A stretch of 36,636 nucleotides of DNA. It comes from an uncultured Saprospiraceae bacterium (lineage in GTDB: Bacteria; Bacteroidota; Bacteroidia; Chitinophagales; Saprospiraceae). The translations under genes were made by a program, and so were the position numbers. Below are positions 18,137-25,855 of the stretch, one piece after another; position 1 is the first letter of the stretch, and each line of letters opens with the position of its first letter. The stretch spans positions 1 through 36,636 of the forward strand of contig CALKJD010000057.1 of NCBI GenBank assembly GCA_937995755.1, read 5' to 3'. The notes below the pieces were generated by a model, which saw nothing but the letters and a program-made list of their open reading frames with translations, ran no database searches and was not told where the DNA came from.

Positions 18137-18727
18137 ATGAGCGAAAATCAAGAAATAAGAACAAGTAACGCTAATTCTGTAATAAAGAATCATATGATAT
18201 GGTCTATGGGAGCTGGTTTTATTCCTGTGCCCATAGCTGATCTATTTGCTGTCAGCGCGATACAATTAGATATGATACGTCAGCTATGTAAAGTCTATGA
18301 TATCAGTTTTAAAGAGACCGAAGGAAAAGCGATCATCACAGCATTGACAGGATCTGGTCTGGCAAGGTTAGGCGCACGAGCAATAAAGTTTATTCCAGGC
18401 GTAGGTTCTATCTTGGGAGGAGTTACTTTAGCTATACTTTCTGGTGCAAGTTCATATGCTATAGGAGAGGTGTTCAAGAAGCATTTTGAGACAGGAGGTA
18501 CATTCTTAGACTTTGATCCAAGTAGACTTAAGAAGTACTACAATGAAAAATTTGAGAAAGGAAAAGCTCTCGCCAAGCAGATGCAAGATGAAAATGTCAC
18601 AAAACAAGAGGAAATCTCAAGCTTGACAATGGTGGAAAAGGTAAAAGAATTAGCAAAGTTGAAAGAACAAGGTCTAATTACAGAAGAGGAGTTTGTGAAA
18701 ATGAAACAAAGACTTATTGAAAAGTAA
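18137..18727 (+). CDS. DUF697-like membrane protein with C-terminal SHOCT domain
   Basis: This 196-residue protein has two hydrophobic, glycine-rich segments (about 20-47 with GFIPVPIADLFAVSAIQLDMI, and about 84-111 with FIPGVGSILGGVTLAILSGAS) characteristic of the DUF697/YcjF-type family, which often accompanies dynamin-like or other GTPases at membranes. A charged helical linker follows, then a short SHOCT motif (about 166-194: KVKELAKLKEQGLITEEEFVKMK), a small oligomerisation or binding module. No GTPase is linked here. It is cut off from rpoD by a terminator, and no strong promoter was recognised upstream. The molecular role is unknown. Confidence 0.8.
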   Translation: MSENQEIRTSNANSVIKNHMIWSMGAGFIPVPIADLFAVSAIQLDMIRQLCKVYDISFKETEGKAIITALTGSGLARLGARAIKFIPGVGSILGGVTLAILSGASSYAIGEVFKKHFETGGTFLDFDPSRLKKYYNEKFEKGKALAKQMQDENVTKQEEISSLTMVEKVKELAKLKEQGLITEEEFVKMKQRLIEK

Positions 18728-18739
18728 GACGGGTTGGGG

Positions 18740-18765
18740 CTTTCAAAGAAAGTGCATTTTTTTTT
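18740..18765 (+). terminator. Weak terminator candidate after the DUF697 gene
   Basis: A 5-bp stem (CTTTC at 18740-18744, GAAAG at 18748-18752) is followed four bases later by nine T residues (18757-18765). The stem is short, so this is a weak call. Confidence 0.4.
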
Positions 18766-18788
18766 ATCTATTTAGTTATTAAATACTC

Positions 18789-18816
18789 TTTAATTAATTG
18801 AAAGATTCTATATTTG
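18789..18816 (+). promoter_or_regulatory. tRNA operon promoter
   Basis: TATATTTG at 18809-18816 is an exact -7 match; a weak -33 (TTT at 18789-18791) lies 17 bases upstream. The expected transcript starts near 18822, about 49 bases before tRNA-Gly. Confidence 0.55.
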
Positions 18817-18846
18817 CATCGCTTTAAGAAAGCACGTTCATTTACA

Positions 18847-18862
18847 GGCGATAAGAATCGCC
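18847..18862 (+). repeat. Leader hairpin just before tRNA-Gly
   Basis: GGCGAT (18847-18852) and ATCGCC (18857-18862) form a perfect 6-bp stem over an AAGA loop, ending eight bases before the mature 5' end of tRNA-Gly. It may affect 5' processing of the precursor. Confidence 0.4.
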
Positions 18863-18870
18863 AATACAAC

Positions 18871-18943
<73 letters not shown>

Positions 18944-19017
18944 CATTTTTTTTCTCTCAGCTTTTTGTTGATGGAAAACAATCAGAAGTTTCGTTTCTGA
19001 TCTACCCTATATTGTAA

Positions 19018-19100
19018 GCCCGAATGGTGGAACTGGTAGACACGCCGGACTTAAAATCCTGTGCACTTTGTGCGTGCCGGTTCGACTCCGGCTTCGGGTA
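19018..19100 (+). tRNA. tRNA-Leu (anticodon TAA)
   Basis: This 83-base class II tRNA has acceptor GCCCGAA/TTCGGGT (the first pair is G-U), discriminator A, an anticodon loop CTTAAAA (anticodon TAA), a long variable arm GCAC-TTT-GTGC and a T arm GCCGG-TTCGACT-CCGGC. The anticodon stem CCGGA/TCCTG contains a C-U mismatch at the second pair. CCA is not encoded, and a T9 run (19103-19111) follows. It lies 74 bases after tRNA-Gly and is probably co-transcribed with it. Confidence 0.95.
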
Positions 19101-19408
19101 CATTTTTTTTTCTTAAAGATTTGTACGACTTACAATCCTCATTTTAGATCCTCTAAAATGTTCGTCACCCTATAACAACTGAGGTGATTGTTTTTATTAT
19201 AAATAATATCATTTCTTTTATCATTAACCAAGATTGATACGTCGCTGTATAAATAGATCGACATATAGTTAACTTATGTCTTTTGGTTTGACAAGAAGGA
19301 TAGTTTGGTAATACGTGTTGAGGATTTTATAATGATGTAGACCTTAGCTGTATACTAAAACACAGGTTCTGCTATATCTAGATTCTCCCTATAGTTAGTT
19401 GATCATTG
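19101..19408. other. 308-base intergenic region with palindrome, no gene seen
   Basis: After the T9 run following tRNA-Leu, the only clear structure is the 9-bp palindrome at 19140-19160. The rest is AT-rich sequence between the tRNA-Leu gene and the convergent end of the LptD-like gene, without a good hairpin terminator for that gene. Confidence 0.5.
19140..19160. repeat. Perfect 9-bp inverted repeat downstream of tRNA-Leu
   Basis: CATTTTAGA (19140-19148) and TCTAAAATG (19152-19160) flank the three bases TCC. There is no T run directly after it on either strand, so it is not a standard intrinsic terminator, though it could be a 3' stabilising hairpin of the tRNA precursor. Confidence 0.45.
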
Positions 19409-22150
19409 CTAGAAGAACCGATTGGGGTTGTTTTGTTTATAGTCGGCCTTAAGGAAGCTAAGCTGATTAGATTTAACACCGATAAAGAATCCATAGACTC
19501 CACGTGCAGGAATCCAACTAAAGTTCATTCTCCAGCAATGAAGATCACGAGCAAAGTTAAGACTAGGGTAGACAAAGCTTTTGTTCTTTATATCATAGGC
19601 GATATTACCTACACTCATCTCCCAGTTTTTCGATAATTGCATTCTACCTCTAAGTTGGATACTGTGAACATTTACCATGAAGGTATCGATTTCATCAATT
19701 CTACTTATTCCAATTTGATACGTATGATTAATACTGAAATTTTCTAATAGATCGAATAAACTACCAGCTTCAATTTTCTTTTCAGTAGTCTTTCCATTAC
19801 GCTTCTTCGATCCTTTTTTATCAGATTTTTTATCACTGACAAACATATCTTTTAGCTTTTTAAAAGTCAACCTGGTATTGAAAGTTGCACTAAAATTGTC
19901 AAAAGCTAATAATCTTCCTCTTCGTGACCATACCGTCTCATCTACACTTTTGTTATCGACTTTGAGATACGGCGTATAAGTAGCTGCAAAGTTGAGGTTA
20001 GTTATATCTTTTATCAAAGTCGTATTACCACTAATTCTGAGATCGCTCCATTTCATGCTGTCTCTTACAAAATTGTAATTACCGTTGACATTGATATTAT
20101 TAAAGATCTTAAACTTCTTTTCTGTGGAATCTTTTTTAGAAAAATATTTAGCCTCTATCTGATTTGTAAAACCATAGGTAAAGCTCATTGCTTTTTCATT
20201 AAGCGGCGCTGTGAATATTCCTCCCTGATAGGGGTTGTATTCCAGATTATCAACGTTTTCGGAGTTCGGTTCGGTAGTTACTTCTCTGATATATTTAGCT
20301 CGAGTATCAGGTGTATAGCTCAGGCCTATATTAGGTTTGATTACATGTCGAATTCCTCTCAGCCACCCTTTCTTAAATGTCTTAGTACCAAATATCTGGG
20401 TGGATACATTGACACTAGCATTGAATTTCCTGAAAGTCTCAAAGCCTCCTACTATATTATCACTAAATGTACCAAAGGTGGTATCTTGAGTGACAAACTC
20501 TTCTAAAGTAACTTGATTAGTATCTACCGCTATAGTGTCAAATAGTAGCGTCGGATCATATTCTTTTTCAAGAGTACGGAAATACCAAAGTTCTTCATAA
20601 CTAGCACTTGGTGTTACATTAAAGTATTTAGCCACTCTAAAACTAGCACCAGTAGATGCTTTATGAGAAAATCCATATTGCATTTCATCAAATACTGCTT
20701 TTGTGAAAAGGGTAGTATCTGTGGTTTCTACGAAATTTTTAAATGCTCCACTATACTTTAAATTTATCTTCTCAAACCATTTTTCATCATTAGACCCTAC
20801 ATTCTTTCTCTTGAATGGGAAGATCGTATTCATATTAAGGTTGATATTAGGCAGTGTTACAGTTACCTTACGAGTTTGATTATCTTGGCTATGATTAAGT
20901 GTCATAGAGAAGGAGAATGGTGTGCCAGGCATAGAATGTCTAAATCCAAAATTCGATCTCAGTTTATTTTCAAATACGTTATCAAAATCGTTGAACGTAC
21001 GAGAACTATATTGGTTGGATTGCAAATTGATCGATCCATCTAATGATCTATATGGGTGAGCTTTCGCGTCTTGTCTATGACTTAGCTGTATACTGAATGC
21101 AGTAGCCAGTTCGTCACTGCCATCTACACTCGATTCTCTTTTGATGCGACTATATCCTAGTTCGACACGTCCAGTATATGCGTATCGCTTCTTATAGCTA
21201 CTTTGTGTCCTTGCAGCGAATGATCCATTGGTGTATATATCACCTAAGACACGCATATCCATATATTGGCTTATGGGAAAGTAGTAGCCTATGTTTCTAA
21301 AAGTAAGGCCAAGATCTCTATCATAAGTAAATTCTGAAGGAAAAATCAACCCGCTTGAACGGCCTTGAAGCAATGGAAAAAATCCAAAAGGTAAAAATAA
21401 CGGAGTAGGAATGCCAGCGATTTCTAGGTTGGATGGTCCTAGGACTGCAAGTTTATCTGGTACTAACTTGAGTTTGCTAGTGCGTATTCCAAAGTGAGGA
21501 TGTTCATGATTACAGGTAGTAATAATCGCATTTTCATTGAAGATCTGATCATCTAAAAGTAATGTGTCACTCCCTTTGCTAACAAACTTGGTCTTGTTAC
21601 CATGTAAGAAGAATTCACCTTCTTTAGAAATAGCATCGTACACCACACCCTTCTGAGTTTTAAAATTAAATTTCAACTCTTGGTAATTAAACTCTTGATC
21701 AGGATTAGTAAAGGTAGGGCGTTCCATATATAGACCAAGACTGTCTACTTCCTTGTACGCATGCGCAATGTTTGTATTGAAATCAAACATTAGATATGCA
21801 CCTTGAATTTTCATATCTTGAAACTCCACAAATGCATCACCGTAGAGGTGGATCTGATTATTGACAACATCCAAGTAGTTGCTGTCTCTAGCGCCGTATA
21901 TCACCTGATCAGCTATTGAATCTGATGAGATCTTGACATTAGGATCTACAGTAGGTTTTAATACCATAATACTATCTAAGACTCCTGTAGTATCTGATAT
22001 GGATACTAATGTATCTATCATCTGAGGTATAGTATCGATTATTGCTTTAGAGCTCTCGATCCTAATCGATGTCTCTTGACCATTATTCTGACCAACTAAC
22101 AGTTGATTAGATATTATAAATAACAGTAATATGTAAAAGATTCTATTCAA
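19409..22150 (-). CDS. LptD-like outer-membrane LPS assembly protein (TTG start)
   Basis: The 913-residue protein has a signal peptide (NRIFYILLLFIISNQLLVG, then QN), a Ser/Thr/Asp-rich linker, an OstA/LptA-like periplasmic beta-jellyroll (about 85-230; for example QIHLYGDAFVEFQDMKIQGAYL and KGVVYDAISKEGEFFLHG) and a large C-terminal beta-barrel opening with PLFLPFGFFPLLQGRSSGL. This is the Bacteroidota form of LptD, which inserts lipopolysaccharide into the outer leaflet; it is long and divergent, so I give no symbol. The first codon is TTG (22148-22150): no ATG occurs between it and the well-placed promoter (22179-22206), and the signal peptide starts here. A charged insert rich in Lys (KSDKKGSKKRNGK) occurs near residue 780. 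The gene is divergent from the MlaD-like gene. Confidence 0.88.
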   Translation of the reverse strand: MNRIFYILLLFIISNQLLVGQNNGQETSIRIESSKAIIDTIPQMIDTLVSISDTTGVLDSIMVLKPTVDPNVKISSDSIADQVIYGARDSNYLDVVNNQIHLYGDAFVEFQDMKIQGAYLMFDFNTNIAHAYKEVDSLGLYMERPTFTNPDQEFNYQELKFNFKTQKGVVYDAISKEGEFFLHGNKTKFVSKGSDTLLLDDQIFNENAIITTCNHEHPHFGIRTSKLKLVPDKLAVLGPSNLEIAGIPTPLFLPFGFFPLLQGRSSGLIFPSEFTYDRDLGLTFRNIGYYFPISQYMDMRVLGDIYTNGSFAARTQSSYKKRYAYTGRVELGYSRIKRESSVDGSDELATAFSIQLSHRQDAKAHPYRSLDGSINLQSNQYSSRTFNDFDNVFENKLRSNFGFRHSMPGTPFSFSMTLNHSQDNQTRKVTVTLPNINLNMNTIFPFKRKNVGSNDEKWFEKINLKYSGAFKNFVETTDTTLFTKAVFDEMQYGFSHKASTGASFRVAKYFNVTPSASYEELWYFRTLEKEYDPTLLFDTIAVDTNQVTLEEFVTQDTTFGTFSDNIVGGFETFRKFNASVNVSTQIFGTKTFKKGWLRGIRHVIKPNIGLSYTPDTRAKYIREVTTEPNSENVDNLEYNPYQGGIFTAPLNEKAMSFTYGFTNQIEAKYFSKKDSTEKKFKIFNNINVNGNYNFVRDSMKWSDLRISGNTTLIKDITNLNFAATYTPYLKVDNKSVDETVWSRRGRLLAFDNFSATFNTRLTFKKLKDMFVSDKKSDKKGSKKRNGKTTEKKIEAGSLFDLLENFSINHTYQIGISRIDEIDTFMVNVHSIQLRGRMQLSKNWEMSVGNIAYDIKNKSFVYPSLNFARDLHCWRMNFSWIPARGVYGFFIGVKSNQLSFLKADYKQNNPNRFF

Positions 22151-22178
22151 TATATATGTTGATCTGTAAATACGAATG

Positions 22179-22206
22179 CAAAGGTATCGATAAAATGATC
22201 TATCAA
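22179..22206 (-). promoter_or_regulatory. Promoter of the lptD-like gene
   Basis: On the minus strand TTG (22204-22206), 17 bases and TACCTTTG (22179-22186) fit the Bacteroidota consensus. The start would be near 22173, giving a short leader of about 23 bases to the TTG start codon. Confidence 0.6.
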
Positions 22207-22348
22207 CTAATATGACTAACGATATATAGAGTAATAATGAGTGCTAAGTGTGATCAATATTGCTGTTAAATAAGTATTAAAGAAAAATCAGGAGAGCCGA
22301 ATTAGAACATACAAAGGATTAGTTGGTTAGGATAATAGCTAAGCCGTG

Positions 22349-22368
22349 ATTTGTATCGAAATACAAAT
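22349..22368. repeat. Operator-like palindrome between divergent envelope genes
   Basis: ATTTGTAT (22349-22356) and ATACAAAT (22361-22368) form a perfect 8-bp inverted repeat around CGAA. It lies 34 bases upstream of the mce -33 element and outside both expected transcripts. Confidence 0.45.
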
Positions 22369-22402
22369 TTGACCTTTAGGCTGTCAATTAGCGTTATAAA
22401 GA

Positions 22403-22431
22403 TTGTTAAGTAAGCAATAATGCTAACTTTG
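22403..22431 (+). promoter_or_regulatory. Promoter of the mce/mlaD-like gene
   Basis: TTG at 22403-22405, 18 bases, then TAACTTTG at 22424-22431: a full match to the Bacteroidota consensus. The leader would be about 20 bases. Confidence 0.65.
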
Positions 22432-22456
22432 CAGTGAATATCAATTAAAGATTAAT

Positions 22457-23527
22457 ATGTCAAGAGAAGCCATAATCGGATTGCTATCTATCGTTACTCT
22501 AATAGGTATGGTATGGGGTTATAAGTTTGTAAAGGGTGAGGTGATGTTATCTCAATCCTATTCTTTTACTACAGTTTTTGAAGATGTGTCACAGTTGGCA
22601 GTATCATCACCTGTGCTAGTCAATGGATTAAAAGTAGGTGCAGTCACTAATATAGAAGTGAATCCTAAGAATACTAAGGAAATGTTTGTAAGCTATAATG
22701 TAAATGGTGAATACAATTTGCCTAAGACTACTAAAGCTTATATGATAAGTGATGGTATCGTTGGAGGTAGATCATTGTCTTTAGAGTATGGTAATTTGTG
22801 CAATGGTGCAGATTGTGCAGTAGATGGCCAAAGACTAGAAGGAGAAGCAAGAGGTCTTATAGGATCTATGCTAGCAGGAGAAGATCTTGGTGAGTACATA
22901 ACGCAGATTACTGACGGAGTATCGAAATCACTTAATAGTATGGGTGAAGGCGATCCTAATAGTCCGATCAATAAGACAATCAATAACCTTCAAGTAACCA
23001 TGGAGAACATGGCTAAGCTTACTGCTTCTATGGATGAAATGGTAAGAAGGTCATCTACCAATCTACAAAAGACCATGAGTAATATGGAGTCTGTTACGGC
23101 TAATCTAGCGCAGAATAATGCTCAGATTAATGGTATCTTATCCAATCTTAATACTGTATCCTCAGATTTAAAAAATGCCAACCTTGGTAAGACTGTAACC
23201 AATATGGGTACAGCCGTAGATGGCGCTAATGATGTGATGAACAGTCTGAACACGACAGCGAAAAGTGCTGAAGTATCAGTCAAGCAATTAAATGAAGTAA
23301 TCGCTAAAATGAATAGTGGTGATGGAACCCTTGCAAGGCTACTGAATGAAAAAGATCTATATACTAACTTAGAATTGACGACGAGAAACATGTCTCTATT
23401 GCTTCAAGATCTAAGGTTAAATCCTAGTAGATATGTAAAAGTATCTGTTTTTGGCGGTAAGAATGATGATGAGTATGTAAAGCCAGAAAATGATCCTGCA
23501 TTCCATCCAAAGAAAAAGAAGAAGTAA
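22457..23527 (+). CDS. MCE/MlaD family lipid-transport protein
   Basis: The 356-residue protein has one N-terminal membrane anchor (about 5-22, IIGLLSIVTLIGMVWGYKFV) followed by a single MCE domain (about 36-125; YSFTTVFEDVSQLAVSSPVLVNGLKVGAVTNIEV is the diagnostic opening) and a long periplasmic helical, coiled-coil-like region (about 150-320), ending in a Lys-rich tail (PKKKKK). MCE proteins form hexameric rings that carry phospholipids between inner and outer membranes. The MCE domain has a short CNGADC insert with two Cys that could form a disulfide. No ABC permease or ATPase partner is in the window. It is divergent from the LptD-like gene and ends at a strong bidirectional terminator. 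Confidence 0.92.
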   Translation: MSREAIIGLLSIVTLIGMVWGYKFVKGEVMLSQSYSFTTVFEDVSQLAVSSPVLVNGLKVGAVTNIEVNPKNTKEMFVSYNVNGEYNLPKTTKAYMISDGIVGGRSLSLEYGNLCNGADCAVDGQRLEGEARGLIGSMLAGEDLGEYITQITDGVSKSLNSMGEGDPNSPINKTINNLQVTMENMAKLTASMDEMVRRSSTNLQKTMSNMESVTANLAQNNAQINGILSNLNTVSSDLKNANLGKTVTNMGTAVDGANDVMNSLNTTAKSAEVSVKQLNEVIAKMNSGDGTLARLLNEKDLYTNLELTTRNMSLLLQDLRLNPSRYVKVSVFGGKNDDEYVKPENDPAFHPKKKKK

Positions 23528-23574
23528 AATCACCGTTCATTATCGGAAGTTGATTTCAATGACGACGTAATAAT

Positions 23575-23616
23575 AAAAGAGGATCAAACTGGTGACAGCT
23601 TGATCCTCTTTTTTAT
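23575..23616. terminator. Bidirectional intrinsic terminator between mce and arsS
   Basis: A perfect 13-bp stem (23575-23587 with 23600-23612), then a 1x1 A/C mismatch and CTG/CAG closed by a GTGA (GNRA-type) tetraloop. T runs follow on the plus strand (to about 23614), and a TCTTTTATTATTA tract occurs on the minus strand. It serves both convergent genes. Confidence 0.88.
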
Positions 23617-23657
23617 GTTTTATTGAGTTGCTACTTGTGGTTGTAATAGCAATTTCG

Positions 23658-24713
23658 TTACGTAACCTCTCCACCACAACTACTTCCTGCACCTGCAGTA
23701 CATCCATAACAATGCTGATTGGTAACGATTTTTCTACCCATTAAAGCTTCCATATCAAAGTTGTCAATGTGTTGACTCTTAGCAGCGACTTTGAGATCTA
23801 ACATCTGATTGAAATCGCAATCATAGATATACCCATCCCAACTGATAGACAAGGTATTACGACACATCAGTCCACTCACCGTAATAGGGTTATACGCTTC
23901 GACTAGTTCAGTCATGTATTGTGCGTAGTTTCCTGATTCGATTAAGTAATCAAGAAATCTGGCTACAGGGAGATTCGTAATAGCAAATAAACTATTGAAT
24001 TGTATACCAAACTTACGGTCAAGCTGACGTTTAAATTCTCCTTCAAGAGTTGCTTGATCTCCAGGTAGATATGCTCCGGAGGGATTATAGACTAGGTCTA
24101 ATTGTAATCCAGAACCTTCAATACCATAGCCGACAGCATTGAGATCTTTGAGTGCTTGTATACTGTCTTCGAATACACCATCTCCACGTTGACTATCTGT
24201 ACGAGTCTTACTGAAGTAGGGTAGTGAGGATACTATATGCACTTTGTTTTTAGCTAAGAACTGAGGAAGATCATGATACTTCTTGTTCGCTCTGATAATG
24301 GTGAGGTTACATCTATCGATTACCTGAGTACCTATCTTGGTACATTCTTCTACGAACCATCTAAAGTGGGCATTCATTTCCGGCGCTCCTCCTGTAATGT
24401 CTACGGTTGGAATCTTATAGGTGCGGATGATATTAAGGCACTTTTCTAGAGTAGCCTTATCCATATTTTCTTCTTTCTTATCTGGTCCGGCATCTACGTG
24501 GCAGTGCGCGCAGGTCTGATTACAAAGCTTACCTATATTAATCTGGAATATCTCAACTGGACTTGGAGTAATAGTCTCACCAATCATCTGTCCAAATGGC
24601 GTAAACTTACTATCAGTAAGCTCCTTACCATTGAGTACCTGTAGCTGAAAAAAAGTATCAGCCATTGGGTTATTAGTCTTATTTAATGATTTTGTCTTTT
24701 GCTTAACGCCCAT
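23658..24713 (-). CDS. arsS: Arsenosugar biosynthesis radical SAM protein ArsS
   Basis: The 351-residue radical SAM enzyme carries the Cx3Cx2C cluster motif CNQTCAHCH (Cys64, 68, 71), a GGAPEMN SAM-binding segment, and a C-terminal Cys-rich tail (HCYGC at 334-338, then GAGSSCGG with Cys346) typical of ArsS. In the known pathway ArsM makes dimethylarsenite and ArsS joins it to the 5'-deoxyadenosyl radical, giving a precursor of arsenosugars. The family has selenoprotein members; here the tail has Cys and an ordinary TAA stop. The ATG at 24713 is used; a second at 24665 (MADTFFQLQVL) may be the true start. It is 64 bases downstream of the peroxidase-like gene, its usual partner. ArsM is not in the window. 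Confidence 0.9.
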   Translation of the reverse strand: MGVKQKTKSLNKTNNPMADTFFQLQVLNGKELTDSKFTPFGQMIGETITPSPVEIFQINIGKLCNQTCAHCHVDAGPDKKEENMDKATLEKCLNIIRTYKIPTVDITGGAPEMNAHFRWFVEECTKIGTQVIDRCNLTIIRANKKYHDLPQFLAKNKVHIVSSLPYFSKTRTDSQRGDGVFEDSIQALKDLNAVGYGIEGSGLQLDLVYNPSGAYLPGDQATLEGEFKRQLDRKFGIQFNSLFAITNLPVARFLDYLIESGNYAQYMTELVEAYNPITVSGLMCRNTLSISWDGYIYDCDFNQMLDLKVAAKSQHIDNFDMEALMGRKIVTNQHCYGCTAGAGSSCGGEVT

Positions 24714-24777
24714 TATGTATATCTATTGAAAAAAAAATGTAAACTGAAAGGTGAGTGCTCAAATGATTAACGAAAGA

Positions 24778-25113
24778 CTACATGAGTTTTTCTTTTACTT
24801 GATTCATCATCATTACACTATTGACAAGCGTTGCACCACTTTTGATAGCCGCAGCTACGTGCACGGCTTCCATCATTTGCTCCTCGTCAGCTCCATTGCT
24901 GAGACAAGCATTAGTGTAAGAGTCCATACAGTATGGGCAAGATTCTGAATGTGCCACTGCTAATGCTATAAGGCATTTCTCTCTTTTGGTCAATGCGCCT
25001 TCTTCGAATACGGATGCGTAATAATCAAAAAACTTGGTGCCCATCACTTCTTGGAAATCGGTGATGTCTTTAAACTTCTTGAGATCTTCCGGCTGAAAAT
25101 ATGATTTACTCAT
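24778..25113 (-). CDS. Arsenosugar biosynthesis-associated peroxidase-like protein (AhpD/CMD fold)
   Basis: The 111-residue protein is a carboxymuconolactone decarboxylase/AhpD-like helical protein. The active-site pattern is clear: LTKREKCLIALAVAHSE followed by CPYC (Cys59, Cys62), with His55 four residues before. AhpD relatives are thiol-disulfide oxidoreductases; this specific form is found beside arsS, and its reaction is not established. The ATG at 25113 (MSKSYFQPEDL) matches the family start; the open frame extends 15 codons upstream, but that segment is not protein-like. It is the first gene of the probable operon with arsS. Confidence 0.9.
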   Translation of the reverse strand: MSKSYFQPEDLKKFKDITDFQEVMGTKFFDYYASVFEEGALTKREKCLIALAVAHSESCPYCMDSYTNACLSNGADEEQMMEAVHVAAAIKSGATLVNSVMMMNQVKEKLM

Positions 25114-25231
25114 AATGAGATTAATTCTTGTGTTTAATATTAACTTGCAATATAGCATTTAACTCAACTTACCACGATATGGTTGTGTGGTTATATGTGG
25201 TATGTGGCTTATTGATCAGATAGAAGACAAT

Positions 25232-25759
25232 CTACCAACCTTTACGGTCTATTAATCGTGTGATATGAGCTAGATGATGTGCAGAGTGCCAATGATACAT
25301 TTTACGCGCGGTAGCAAGGTCTACATAGATGCTATCTGCAGGATGATAATATCTTTTCGCCCAATCGCTTTCAGTCATTGCTCGCATCATTACAGTCCAC
25401 TTGGTATGTATGGCCCTGAGTATATGCACCGCAGATTCTATAAGTTCTAGATTACTGTCTGGCAGCTTTGCCCATTCGGCTTCTTCATAGGGCTTAATAG
25501 TAGGGTCTACCTCTGTTAGGCTAAGTTTAAATCGGATGTAAGCATTCATATGGCTATCCGCAATATGATGCACTAACTGAGTGACTGTCCATCCTCCAGG
25601 TCGATAGGGCGTTTGCATTTGCTCGTCAGTAAGATTGGATATTGCTTGCACCACCAATGAAGGATACTGAGCTAGATATGCTATGTTTTCTGCTGATTTG
25701 AGATTCCATTGAGTATCTATTGGATCAAATGTTCCCAAAGGATATTTAAGGTCATTCAT
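25232..25759 (-). CDS. YfiT-like DinB-family metal-dependent transferase/hydrolase
   Basis: The 175-residue four-helix-bundle protein belongs to the YfiT/BstA branch of the DinB superfamily. Markers are YPLGTFDP at the N-terminus, GGWTVTQLVHHIADSH (metal His near 64-70) and the C-terminal His cluster HWHSAHHLAHI (156-166). Members are nickel- or zinc-binding; B. subtilis relatives act as putative hydrolases or transfer bacillithiol to electrophiles. Bacillithiol use is plausible, since many Bacteroidota make it, but not shown here. A -7 match (TATCTTTG on the minus strand, 25825-25832) lies 66 bases upstream, without a clear -33. It lies 118 bases upstream of the peroxidase-like gene on the same strand. 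Confidence 0.88.
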   Translation of the reverse strand: MNDLKYPLGTFDPIDTQWNLKSAENIAYLAQYPSLVVQAISNLTDEQMQTPYRPGGWTVTQLVHHIADSHMNAYIRFKLSLTEVDPTIKPYEEAEWAKLPDSNLELIESAVHILRAIHTKWTVMMRAMTESDWAKRYYHPADSIYVDLATARKMYHWHSAHHLAHITRLIDRKGW

Positions 25760-25824
25760 AATAGAATAGTGAAGATTTAAGTTTTACTTTTAATGATATT
25801 GAAGTACTCGATAATGTACAACAC

Positions 25825-25832
25825 CAAAGATA
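25825..25832 (-). promoter_or_regulatory. Possible -7 element for the yfiT-like gene
   Basis: TATCTTTG on the minus strand matches TAnnTTTG exactly, 66 bases upstream of the ATG. No TTG was found at the expected -33 distance, so the call is tentative. Confidence 0.35.
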
Positions 25833-25855
25833 GGCGACTACGCATCTAATTATAT

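Larger units (their letters stand above)
22151..22456. other. Divergent promoter region of the lptD-like and mce genes
   Basis: This 306-base spacer holds a minus-strand promoter (22179-22206), a plus-strand promoter (22403-22431) and a perfect 8-bp palindrome (22349-22368) between them. No gene is seen. Confidence 0.6.

Noticed and set aside
23658..23720. Selenocysteine (in-frame TGA) at the ArsS C-terminus
   Set aside because: The tail reads Cys codons up to an ordinary TAA stop, and no in-frame TGA occurs within the conserved tail.
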